From Gammaproteobacteria bacterium (GTDB taxonomy: Bacteria > Pseudomonadota > Gammaproteobacteria > Chromatiales > Chromatiaceae), in contig JAABSM010000040.1 of assembly GCA_011390365.1 (NCBI GenBank), positions 1 through 34,568 on the forward strand: a DNA stretch of 34,568 nucleotides, read 5' to 3'. The notes beneath the pieces are model-generated. The model was not told where the DNA came from and made no database searches. It saw only the letters and a program-made list of their open reading frames with translations. A program made the translations under genes and the position numbers. This document shows, piece after piece, positions 1-6,673 of the stretch (positions are counted from its first letter, which is position 1; each line of letters begins with the position of its first letter).

Positions 1-382
1 GGAGCAGGCTGTTGGCACCACGTTCGGTATAGCGCACACCCCAGCGACTATAGATAAACTCGATGATTTCGGTGGTTGTGGAGTACAGCTCTTGGTCAAG
101 CTCTCGGGCCAGTTCCAATTGCTGGATATCGTTCAGGTAACTTTGACTGCCTTGGTGATCCATGTGCAGCAGTTTCCCAAGACCACCTTTCTCATAGCGG
201 CGGAAATAGCCTCGGGTGGTACCCCGATCCAACAACAATGCCTCAGCGACATCACTTGGTGACCACCCCTTGCCTAGTAAAATGACCGCCTTGATTCGAT
301 CCGCCATGCGGCGATCCGAGCATTCGCAGTGAGCCTGCTCCAGTTCGGTCAGCTGGTCGTCGGTGAGAGTGCGCGTGGTCAT
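1..382 (-). CDS. IS630-family transposase, N-terminal part (runs off left edge)
   Basis: The reverse strand from an ATG at 382 is open to the window edge (127 codons). The product begins MTTRTLTDDQLTELEQ and continues with a helix-turn-helix region (residues about 25-60, including RIKAVILLGKGWSPSDVAEA and then TTRGYFRRYEKGG). It ends in the stretch STTTEIIEFIYSRWGVRYTE that precedes the DDE catalytic domain in IS630/Tc1-mariner type transposases. In that family the N-terminal winged helix binds the terminal inverted repeats and the downstream DDE domain cuts and joins DNA at TA dinucleotides. The catalytic part lies outside the window, so intactness cannot be judged. I could not find a convincing terminal inverted repeat upstream of the start. 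The two CTAG-targeted miniature elements in this window (3601-3700 and 10696-10795) have IS630-like target features, but their ends are not seen next to this gene. Confidence 0.85.
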   Translation of the reverse strand, partial: MTTRTLTDDQLTELEQAHCECSDRRMADRIKAVILLGKGWSPSDVAEALLLDRGTTRGYFRRYEKGGLGKLLHMDHQGSQSYLNDIQQLELARELDQELYSTTTEIIEFIYSRWGVRYTERGANSLL

Positions 383-493
383 GAGTCGATTTTATCGCTT
401 TTCAGGATGTTATGCGATAGTCTTGTGATGGATTCTCATTCACGACGACTATATCTTGCTAATCAAGTTAATGTATGCATAGTCGTAAGCGGC

Positions 494-558
494 GCATAAC
501 GAGTAAGGACAACTCGTGTGAGCCGCGGGCGAACCACGAGTTGCCCTTCTTGTTGGAC
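494..558. repeat. Imperfect palindrome, attC-like
   Basis: Left arm 498-518 and right arm 535-554 pair with few mismatches (core acaactcgtg with cacgagttg). They are bounded by gcataac at 494-500 and gttggac at 552-558. The right box fits the integron R' consensus GTTRRRY and the left box fits R'' (RYYYAAC) at six of seven positions. Size and geometry resemble an attC recombination site, but no integrase or cassette array is visible, so it may simply be a dispersed palindrome. Confidence 0.3.
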
Positions 559-796
559 GAGCCCGGCAAGTTGGCACGGAGGCCGCTATAGGAAATATCT
601 TTTGGCCGACGCCCCTTCAAAAGGGAGTTTCGGAGGGGCGTGGAAAGGTGCGCTGCGCGATTGGCGTGTTTTTCGGATTCGAAGCCCTGACAAGGGGGCA
701 AATTCCGTCGAATGGGCCGTTTTCAACGCGAGCGCACCCATCGGGCGTAGAAATTCCGATCGAATGAGGGTATAGAGCGAGACGGTTGCCCGCAAG

Positions 797-833
797 AAAA
801 TCCTGTCAATCCTGAGAAATTCGGTTAATCCTG
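797..833. repeat. AATCCTG-type dispersed repeat, degenerate copy
   Basis: Three AATCCTG units in short succession (aatcctgtcaatcctg, then ttaatcctg). The same repeat family occurs at 28849-28882, 29265-29312 and 30045-30078 in this window. Here it is degenerate and far from any gene end. Confidence 0.6.
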
Positions 834-1321
834 GCCATTAATCCCCTGGGGAGCCCTCAGTCCAATCCAGGGTTTCCCACCCCGCCCTGCCCCGCCATTT
901 GCATAAATCCCCCTGACCCGGGAAAATGTCGTGCTTCGAGCCGTCTGCCACATGACGGTGTTTCGCGCCCAAGGTATCGCGTCGACCCCTGGACCCTCCC
1001 CATCACCCAAACTGGCCTGGGGCGAACCGGTGCGCTGGGGGGCATTTCGGGGTCGGGGAGGAGGCATGGCTTATTACCCGCACCCGCGGCGGGCGATCAA
1101 GGGGGGAGCGGGTCACGTTGATCCGCGAGCACTTTCCGTTTGGGTTCTTTTTCTCATGATGAGGTGGTAACGCTTATGCAAGGCTCTGGCCCCACGCCCC
1201 ATGAACGAGTGATTCGTTTCGTGGCGCTCCATGGCGCCGCGCGCCTCGATCGGTTGCCAGTCGGCGCGCCGGAGCGAGGCGGTTTGATGGTCTTACCGGG
1301 TAAACCCCGCCGGCCGATGCC

Positions 1322-2419
1322 ATGACCTCCATCATCGATCGCTACATCCTGCGGGAGACCTTGAAGTCCTTCTTCGCCATCATCAGCGTGCTGATGCTGA
1401 TCCTGATCAGCCATGCGATCATGAAGCTGTTGCAGCGCATCGCTTCGGGGCGTTACAGCAGCGAGATCCTGGCGCAGATGATCGGGCTGGAGTCGCTGAC
1501 GGTGCTCGGGACCATCGCGCCTCCGGCCTTCTTTTTCGCGATCCTCTACTCGCTGGGGCGGATGTACCGGGATAGCGAGATGACGGCGCTGTTCGCGGGG
1601 GGCGTGGGGATCGGGCGGATCTATCGCTCCTATCTGATCCTGGCCATTCCGCTGTCGCTGGTGGTGGCGGTCTTTACGCTTTACATCACCCCGGAGGTAA
1701 ACCGGATCAAGGAGGAGGTGAAGCAGCAGCGGATGGAGGACGCGGATCTCTCCCAGTTGCCGCCGGGGCGCTTCCACGAGACCAATGGCGGCAAGCTGAC
1801 CTACTATTTCGAGCGCCTGAGCGACGACAAGTCGAGCCTGGAGAATATCTTCGTACAGCATGAGCAGCACGATGAGCTGGGGCTGATCACCGCCCACAAG
1901 GGGACCCAGTTCACGGCTCCGGGTAGCGGCGATCGCTTCATCATCCTGCATCAGGGCAAGCGCTATGCCGGCAAGCCCGGCGAGGCCGGTTTTTCGGTGG
2001 GGGAGTTTCGCGAGTACGGGCTGCGTATCGAGCGGGAGGAGAATACGCCGTTGCATCTGCCGGAGCGGGCGGTTCCGACCCGACTGCTGCTTGAGAGCGA
2101 CCATCTCCAGCTCCGGGCGGAGTTGCAGGGGCGGATCATGATGCCGCTGGCGATCCTGGTCTTCACCCTGGTCAGCATCCCCATGAGCCGATCCCTGCCG
2201 CGGGAGGGGATTTACGGGCGACTGGTGCTGGCGGTGCTCTTCTACTTTCTGTTCATCAATCTCATGGCGTTGTCCGAGGATTGGATGCGCAGCGGCGCGA
2301 CGCCGGTATGGCTGGGGCGCTGGTGGGTGCATCCGTTTATTCTCGCCGTTACCGCGATGTTGCTCTCCGCGCCGCGTCTGCCGGCGGCATGGCGGGCGCG
2401 GCGCAGGAGGAGACGATGA
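1322..2419 (+). CDS. lptF: LPS export ABC transporter permease LptF
   Basis: LptF and LptG form the inner-membrane permease that, with the LptB ATPase, extracts lipopolysaccharide and passes it to the LptC-A-D bridge. The 365-residue product starts MTSIIDRYILRETLKSFF, typical of the family. Membrane segments lie near residues 13-34, 54-78 and 101-122, and again near 270-290, 300-320 and 336-352. The soluble segment between (about 130-265) corresponds to the periplasmic beta-jellyroll domain. The start is an ATG at 1322, and the length matches E. coli LptF (366 aa). The end overlaps lptG by four bases (ATGA), so the two are translationally coupled. Identification is firm from sequence and from the lptF-lptG order. 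Confidence 0.95.
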   Translation: MTSIIDRYILRETLKSFFAIISVLMLILISHAIMKLLQRIASGRYSSEILAQMIGLESLTVLGTIAPPAFFFAILYSLGRMYRDSEMTALFAGGVGIGRIYRSYLILAIPLSLVVAVFTLYITPEVNRIKEEVKQQRMEDADLSQLPPGRFHETNGGKLTYYFERLSDDKSSLENIFVQHEQHDELGLITAHKGTQFTAPGSGDRFIILHQGKRYAGKPGEAGFSVGEFREYGLRIEREENTPLHLPERAVPTRLLLESDHLQLRAELQGRIMMPLAILVFTLVSIPMSRSLPREGIYGRLVLAVLFYFLFINLMALSEDWMRSGATPVWLGRWWVHPFILAVTAMLLSAPRLPAAWRARRRRRR

Positions 2420-3480
2420 GGATCATCGATCGCTATGTGGGGCGCAGCATTGCCGTCTCGTTTGTCGCGACCACGGCGATACTGGTGATTCTGGTCGCCT
2501 TTCTGGAGGTGGTGGATGAGATGGGGGACGTGGGCAAGGGGGCCTATACCACTCGGGACGTGTTTATCTATGTCGTACTCAACATCCCGCAAATGCTTTA
2601 TGAGATATTTCCCATGGCGGTGTTACTGGGGAGCCTGATCGGCCTGGGCGGCATGGCGGCGGGGTCGGAGCTGACGGCGATGCGCGCGGCCGGCGTTTCG
2701 GTGCGGCGCATCACCTATTCGGCGCTCAAGACCGGCGCCCTGCTGGTCGCCATCGCGACCCTGATTGGGGAGTTCATCGCGCCGCCGGCCCAGCGCTTCG
2801 CGGATACCTTTCGCGCCGAACGCATCGCCGCCCATATCACCCTCAAGAGCGAGTCCGGGTTCTGGGCGCGGGATGGCGATGCCTATATCAATATTCGCCA
2901 TATCCTGCCCAATGGCGATCTGCGCGGGGTCTCCATCTACCGTTACCGGGACGATGGTGCGCTGCGCAGCGCGACGGTGGCCGGCTCCGCCATCCATCGT
3001 AACGATACCTGGGAGCTGTTCGATGTCAATGAGTCCCTGTTCGGGGAGGATGGCATTCGCCATCGCCACCTGGCGAGTCGGGAGTGGCAGTCGGCGCTGC
3101 GTCCCAACATGCTGGATGTGATCGTGGTACGCCCGCGCATGCTCTCCACCTGGGGGTTGTACCGTTACATCGGCTTCATGCGCGGCAACGGCCAGGACGC
3201 CAGCCACTATGAGGTGGCGCTGTGGAGCAAGATCTTTACGCCGCTGACCATCGTTGCGATGATCCTGCTGACCATCCCGGCGGTGTTCGGGATGATGCGC
3301 AGCAGCGGTATTGGTCAGCGTATCTTTATTGGCGTGATGGTCGGTATCGCCTTCTTCCTGGTCAATCGCATGTTCAACAACATGGCGGTGGTTTATGGGG
3401 TGCCGCCCCTCGCCGCCGCCTCCCTGCCCTCGCTGCTGGTGCTTGGGGCGAGTTTATTGCTCTCGCGGCGGCTGCATTGA
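2416..3480 (+). CDS. lptG: LPS export ABC transporter permease LptG
   Basis: Second permease half of the Lpt transporter, 354 residues, starting MRIIDRYVGRSIAVSF. I chose the ATG at 2416 because it forms an ATGA overlap with the lptF stop and is preceded by the ribosome binding sequence caggaggag; an open frame extends further upstream inside lptF but is not plausible. It has three N-terminal membrane segments (about 12-35, 55-82, 97-118), a periplasmic domain and three C-terminal segments (from about residue 275). LptG contributes to the lateral gate and cavity that bind LPS. The length matches E. coli LptG (360 aa). Confidence 0.95.
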   Translation: MRIIDRYVGRSIAVSFVATTAILVILVAFLEVVDEMGDVGKGAYTTRDVFIYVVLNIPQMLYEIFPMAVLLGSLIGLGGMAAGSELTAMRAAGVSVRRITYSALKTGALLVAIATLIGEFIAPPAQRFADTFRAERIAAHITLKSESGFWARDGDAYINIRHILPNGDLRGVSIYRYRDDGALRSATVAGSAIHRNDTWELFDVNESLFGEDGIRHRHLASREWQSALRPNMLDVIVVRPRMLSTWGLYRYIGFMRGNGQDASHYEVALWSKIFTPLTIVAMILLTIPAVFGMMRSSGIGQRIFIGVMVGIAFFLVNRMFNNMAVVYGVPPLAAASLPSLLVLGASLLLSRRLH

Positions 3481-3510
3481 TCTGAGCCTGGGCGTGGCGT
3501 TTTCATTGGG

Positions 3511-3573
3511 CTTTCCCGGAGGCACGGAGCACACGGAGAAGCCCCCTCCGGGATCGCTGCGTCTCCGTGAAAG
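3511..3573. repeat. CACGGAG-type palindromic repeat downstream of lptG
   Basis: Contains ggcacggagcacacggag on the left and tgcgtctccgtgaaag on the right, forming an imperfect palindrome 30 bp after the lptG stop. It belongs to the CAC(A/G)GAG family seen repeatedly in this window (5236-5323, 6363-6646, 23298-23611, 26804-26872, 30654-30724). It could fold in the lptG 3' end but lacks a T-run. Confidence 0.6.
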
Positions 3574-3600
3574 ATCTTGGAAAGCGTTGGCGCGGCTGTC

Positions 3601-3700
3601 CTAGTGCAGCACCCGCCAAGTGACCATGAATAATGCGAGGAATAGGGTATTGATTTTTATATAAATAGTGTTATTGCTTATTTAGCGGGTGCTGCACTAG
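3601..3700. mobile_element. MITE with IS630-type ends, copy 1
   Basis: A 100-bp unit bounded by ctagtgcagcacccgc (3601-3616) and its exact reverse complement (3685-3700). The interior is AT-rich (tttttatataaatagtg). Both ends carry CTAG, so the element can be read as a 94-bp core (3604-3697) flanked by a duplicated TA. IS630/Tc1-mariner transposases typically duplicate TA, and IS630 prefers CTAG. It has no coding capacity. A second copy with about 91% identity and identical length lies at 10696-10795. This copy sits in the lptG/RDD spacer. Confidence 0.8.
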
Positions 3701-3757
3701 CCATACACGATTCAGCCTGACGCGCCGGTAGGCGCGCCGGAATTTTGATTGGGGACG

Positions 3758-4219
3758 CTATGCTCGATCCCGCGGCAGCACTACCAGCCGCGTGGCGGAC
3801 CAGCGATCGTGCCAGGCCTGATGCAGGGGGGGCAGCAGCGCCCACCAGTAGCCCAATCCCGCCGGCAGCCAGGAGACGAAGGCGTAGAAGAACCGGATCA
3901 GGGCGTCGGGCCAGGTCAGGGCGTAGCCATCTTCGCGGATCACCCGCAGGCGCCAGGCGCGCATGCCCAGGGTCTGGCCGCCGCGAACCCAGAAGTAGCA
4001 GAAGAAGAGCACGGTGACCACGAACAGGTAGGCGCGATAGCCGGCGTGGGCGGGGTTGAGTTGGCCGCCGGCCATGCTCGCGACGCCCATGGCGAGGGCC
4101 ACGGCGACCGCGAGAACTCCGAGTAGCAGCATGGTGTCATAGAGGATGGCCCCCATGCGCCGGGCGAGTCCTGCATCTTGGTAAGATACAGGGTATTTTT
4201 CCAAGGTTTCGTTGGGCAT
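3758..4219 (-). CDS. RDD family membrane protein
   Basis: A 153-residue integral membrane protein convergent with lptG. The family signature is present: Arg in AGLARRMGA (about residues 17-25), Asp in ILYDTMLL just after, and Asp in HDRWSATRLVV near the C terminus. Membrane segments fall near residues 28-48 and 64-80 and in a third region around 110-130. RDD proteins are poorly understood; some members affect ion homeostasis, but nothing here fixes the substrate. The start at 4219 is supported by AGGA five bases upstream. RDD genes are often found beside lptFG in gammaproteobacteria, usually as a conserved neighbour of unknown relevance. Confidence 0.85.
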   Translation of the reverse strand: MPNETLEKYPVSYQDAGLARRMGAILYDTMLLLGVLAVAVALAMGVASMAGGQLNPAHAGYRAYLFVVTVLFFCYFWVRGGQTLGMRAWRLRVIREDGYALTWPDALIRFFYAFVSWLPAGLGYWWALLPPLHQAWHDRWSATRLVVLPRDRA

Positions 4220-4328
4220 AATATCCTGCCGTCAGTGAGACGATGGGGCGATTATACTGAAATCTCATGGAACTCGGCCACCGGCTTCCCGTCACGGAAA
4301 ACAGCTCGACAAAACGGATTACCCCAAC

Positions 4329-4676
4329 ATGAACCTTTACGAAGCCATTGACGCACATGTTGCATGGAAGCAGCGACTTATCGCACTGATTGACGGGGGC
4401 TCCGTCAAGGGACTGCGGAACGTGGGTGACGACACCGCTTGTGCGCTGGGCCACTGGATCCAGACGAATGGCGAAAAGCATGGCGATATCGAGGAGTTTC
4501 AACGACTGCAGGATGAGCATGTGGCGTTTCACCGCTACGCCGAGGCGGTGGTGGAGGCGGTGCAGCAGGGGGATAACGAGCGCGCCTACGAGATCCTGCA
4601 TGGCGAGTACTCCACCATGTCCATGCATATCATGCGCACCATGGCCAGGCTTCGCCGCAAGCTGGATGGTGACTGA
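4329..4676 (+). CDS. Stand-alone CZB (chemoreceptor zinc-binding) domain protein
   Basis: The whole 115-residue protein is a CZB domain. The motif HVAWKQRL begins at His10, Cys38 lies in CALGHWI, and His64 and His68 lie in HVAFHRYAEAV. Together they give the 3His-1Cys zinc site of the family. CZB domains usually sit at the end of chemoreceptors or diguanylate cyclases such as DgcZ, where zinc or oxidation of the Cys modulates signalling. Here there is no attached output domain, signal peptide or membrane segment, so it is probably a cytosolic zinc or redox sensor, or a partner for another protein. No chemotaxis or c-di-GMP gene is adjacent. The ribosome binding site is weak. Confidence 0.85.
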   Translation: MNLYEAIDAHVAWKQRLIALIDGGSVKGLRNVGDDTACALGHWIQTNGEKHGDIEEFQRLQDEHVAFHRYAEAVVEAVQQGDNERAYEILHGEYSTMSMHIMRTMARLRRKLDGD

Positions 4677-4777
4677 GGCGAAACCCGGGATTTATGGATG
4701 CGGCATCTGTTTGGAGTACAGCCCTGGGGCTGCACGATAACCCTTTACACGCCAAGACGTATACCCTGTCATTCCGT

Positions 4778-4957
4778 TAGCGGCACGCCAGCTTCCCGCC
4801 CTTGATGCGCCTGACTCCGGTGCAGGCCGGAAATCATCGGATCGGCATAGGATGTGCCGAATCAAAAGCCTTGCCGCTCGGTCGACGGCACATCCTATGC
4901 GGAACCAAAACCGGTCGACGTACCCACGAAATGAGGCGCATCATTCCCGGGAAATGC
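4778..4957 (+). repeat. 180-bp dispersed repeat, copy 1
   Basis: This 180-bp stretch aligns without gaps to 28935-29114 with 21 mismatches by my count (about 88% identity). Both copies have the same orientation on the + strand and both are intergenic. Inside is a perfect 15-bp inverted repeat, gcataggatgtgccg at 4845-4859 with its complement at 4886-4900. I see no terminal inverted repeats. The short open frame inside is shared by both copies but looks like a by-product. Together with flanking sequence it fills the 4677-5000 gap. Confidence 0.8.
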
Positions 4958-5000
4958 AGCGATGGCTTATTATACCCTGGCCATCACCCAGGCGCGGCGA

Positions 5001-5207
5001 TCACCCCAGCCATCGCCATAGGCCAAACCCGACCGAGGCGATCACCAGCCCCCATCCGATGGGGGGCAGTATTCGGACCATGAGGGCAAAGAGCGGCGGC
5101 GGGGTGCGGCCGCGAAAGTTTTTCTCGACGCTGCGCGGGTAGATCAGGGCGAAGTAGAGCCCCACCAGGATGTTGATGAACAGGGATAAGGCGATGCCCT
5201 GGGTCAT
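5001..5207 (-). CDS. Small two-helix membrane protein, unknown function
   Basis: A 68-residue protein beginning MTQGIALSLFINILVG. It has two predicted membrane helices (about residues 3-23 and 40-66) separated by a basic loop (SVEKNFRGRTPPP). A strong Shine-Dalgarno sequence (aaggagg) lies six to seven bases before the ATG, which is the main reason to believe it is a real gene. I recognise no characterised family. It lies between the 180-bp repeat and a repeat-filled gap before the COG0523 gene, apparently monocistronic. Confidence 0.65.
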   Translation of the reverse strand: MTQGIALSLFINILVGLYFALIYPRSVEKNFRGRTPPPLFALMVRILPPIGWGLVIASVGFGLWRWLG

Positions 5208-5235
5208 GGGATGCCTCCTTGGGCGATTGGAAAAA

Positions 5236-5323
5236 TAACCACAGAGCGCACCGAGAAGACAGAGGTGGAAAGCGAAAGGGCTATACTCGAACCTCGCCGC
5301 GCGCCCTGTGCTCAGCGTGGTTT
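5236..5323. repeat. CACAGAG-type palindromic repeat
   Basis: Left part aaccacagagcgcaccgag (5237-5255) and right part gccctgtgctcagcgtggttt (about 5303-5323) form a long imperfect palindrome. It occupies the gap between the small membrane protein gene and the COG0523 gene. It is the same family as 30654-30724, where the arms are perfect. Confidence 0.6.
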
Positions 5324-5343
5324 ATATCTTCTCCAAGAATAGC

Positions 5344-6327
5344 TCAAACTCGAAATAGCTCATCCATAGCGCGCACCAGTTCTGGCGCATCCAGCGCCTT
5401 GCGCCGCCCGATCATCACCAGTCGCGACACCGGCGGCCCCTGCCAGGGCTCGCCGGGCAACAGCTCGGAGCGCTCGCCGACCCGTTGCAGGATCCAGCGG
5501 CGGGGATCCGCTTCATCGGCGAGTATGCCCTTGGCGCGATAGATCTCCGTCGGCCACTCCTCCATAAGTTGTCGCAAGCGTTCAAGGGATATCGCCCCCT
5601 CTACCTGCCAGTGACGGCGGGCGAACTCGGATTCGTGATCATGCCCCACCGGGGCCGGCATCAGCCTGACCAGGTTGCCTTGTCTCCCTTCCGCGAAGCG
5701 TTCTTCCGGAAAGTGGGAAAGTATGACCTCCAGCGGCACGTCGCAGTGGTCGCACTCCAGCAGGCGCGGGCGGTCGATGTAGTTGGCGAGTCGATCTCGA
5801 ATCCCGTCGAGTCTTTCCGCCCCGGCCACTGAGCGCTTGTTGAGCAGGATCAGGTCGGAGAAGAGGGCCTGGCGGATCTTCAGCCCCAACTGGTCCGGAT
5901 TCAGAAAGCGTTCGCCATCCGCCACGCAGATCACGCCGTCCAGGGAGAAGTCGCGGGCGAGGCGATCATTGGTGAGGGTGGCGGCGATGGCCCCGGGGTC
6001 GGCGACGCCGCTGGCCTCCAGCAACACCTTGCGCGGCCTGGGGGAGGCCTGGGCCAGCCGCTCCAGGGCCGTTAGCAGCTCCCCCTGAATCGAGCAGCAG
6101 ACGCAGCCGTTGGCGAGGCTGACCGTCTCCGCCTCGACGCCGACGATCAGGTCGCTGTCGATATTGATCTCGCCAAAGTCATTGACCAGCACCGCCATCC
6201 CCTCCCCGTCCTCGGCGGTGAGCAGGCGGTTGATCAAGGTCGTCTTGCCCGCCCCGAGAAAGCCGGTCAACAGGGTCAAGGGGATGCGCGCGTCTCCGGT
6301 GGTCTCCACGCTAGTACAGCCGCGCAT
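5344..6327 (-). CDS. COG0523 (CobW/ZNG1/YjiA-type) GTPase, putative metal chaperone
   Basis: G3E-family P-loop protein of 327 residues. Walker A GFLGAGKTT is at residues 22-30, the family metal motif CVCC at 75-78, and Walker B/switch features (LLEASGVADPG) near residue 110. A CobW C-terminal-like domain follows (ISLERLRQLMEEWP, about 230-310). These proteins load or deliver metals, often zinc, using GTP hydrolysis. The G4 motif normally NKxD reads NKRS at about residues 163-166, so the guanine-specifying Asp is missing. A further Cys pair (ECDHCD) and a GHDHE segment could bind metal. I chose the ATG at 6327 because agagggga lies just upstream; an in-frame ATG 21 bases earlier lacks this. 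No zinc-regulated neighbours are visible. Confidence 0.85.
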   Translation of the reverse strand: MRGCTSVETTGDARIPLTLLTGFLGAGKTTLINRLLTAEDGEGMAVLVNDFGEINIDSDLIVGVEAETVSLANGCVCCSIQGELLTALERLAQASPRPRKVLLEASGVADPGAIAATLTNDRLARDFSLDGVICVADGERFLNPDQLGLKIRQALFSDLILLNKRSVAGAERLDGIRDRLANYIDRPRLLECDHCDVPLEVILSHFPEERFAEGRQGNLVRLMPAPVGHDHESEFARRHWQVEGAISLERLRQLMEEWPTEIYRAKGILADEADPRRWILQRVGERSELLPGEPWQGPPVSRLVMIGRRKALDAPELVRAMDELFRV

Positions 6328-6362
6328 GCTTTCCCCTCTGATTATCAAAGCCTTGAAATCCT

Positions 6363-6646
6363 CTCACGGAGGCACTGGGTACACGGAGAAAACTTCCTCC
6401 GTGATCCCTGTGCCTCTGTGAGAGACCTTATGAACAATCGGCTCGTTCCCAAGGTCCCCCGTGAGAACGCACGTCTTGCAAGCTCTGGCTTGCCGGTCCG
6501 CCGGGCAGCTTGAGCTGCCAAGACCTGGGTTCCCAAGCTGGAGCTTGGGAACCAGCGGAAACACAACGAAAACAGAGGTATTGGAGTCGGTTTGCTCGTA
6601 TTTCTCTGTGTGCTCTGTGTTCTCTGTGGTGTATTCTTTTTTGGTT
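6363..6646. repeat. Cluster of palindromic repeats between COG0523 gene and pepN
   Basis: The gap 6328-6673 is almost entirely repeats. An inverted repeat ctcacggaggcac (6363-6375) pairs with 6410-6422 at 12 of 13 positions. Three compact hairpins follow: gcaagc-tctg-gcttgc (6478-6493), ggcagct-tg-agctgcc (6504-6519) and ggttcccaagct-gg-agcttgggaacc (6528-6553, 12-bp stem). A CTCTGTG run lies at 6604-6631. It sits in front of the COG0523 gene start and behind the pepN stop, with no gene inside. Confidence 0.75.
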
Positions 6647-6673
6647 CCTTCCCAATACCCCCGCGCGGCTGTG

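Larger units (their letters stand above)
383..1321. other. Long intergenic region with no convincing gene
   Basis: About 940 bp between the transposase and lptF. Short open frames occur on both strands but show no recognisable domain, no good ribosome binding site and no coherent codon use. The stretch holds an attC-like imperfect palindrome (494-558) and one block of the AATCCTG-type dispersed repeat (797-833). The rest is GC-rich sequence in which I see nothing assignable. The lptF promoter is presumably near the right end but no clear -35/-10 pair stands out. In many gammaproteobacteria pepA lies divergent to lptF at this position; it is absent here. Confidence 0.6.

Noticed and set aside
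468-701. 77-codon reverse frame after the transposase
   Set aside because: It runs through the attC-like palindrome, lacks a domain and a ribosome binding site.
1154-2332. 392-codon open frame on the reverse strand across lptF
   Set aside because: Antisense to a confident lptF; Arg/Gln/His-rich low-complexity translation typical of GC-rich shadow frames.
4852-5142. Gene within the 180-bp repeat (frame also present at 29009)
   Set aside because: Similar start in both copies reflects DNA identity; the frames diverge after the repeat ends and lack ribosome binding sites.
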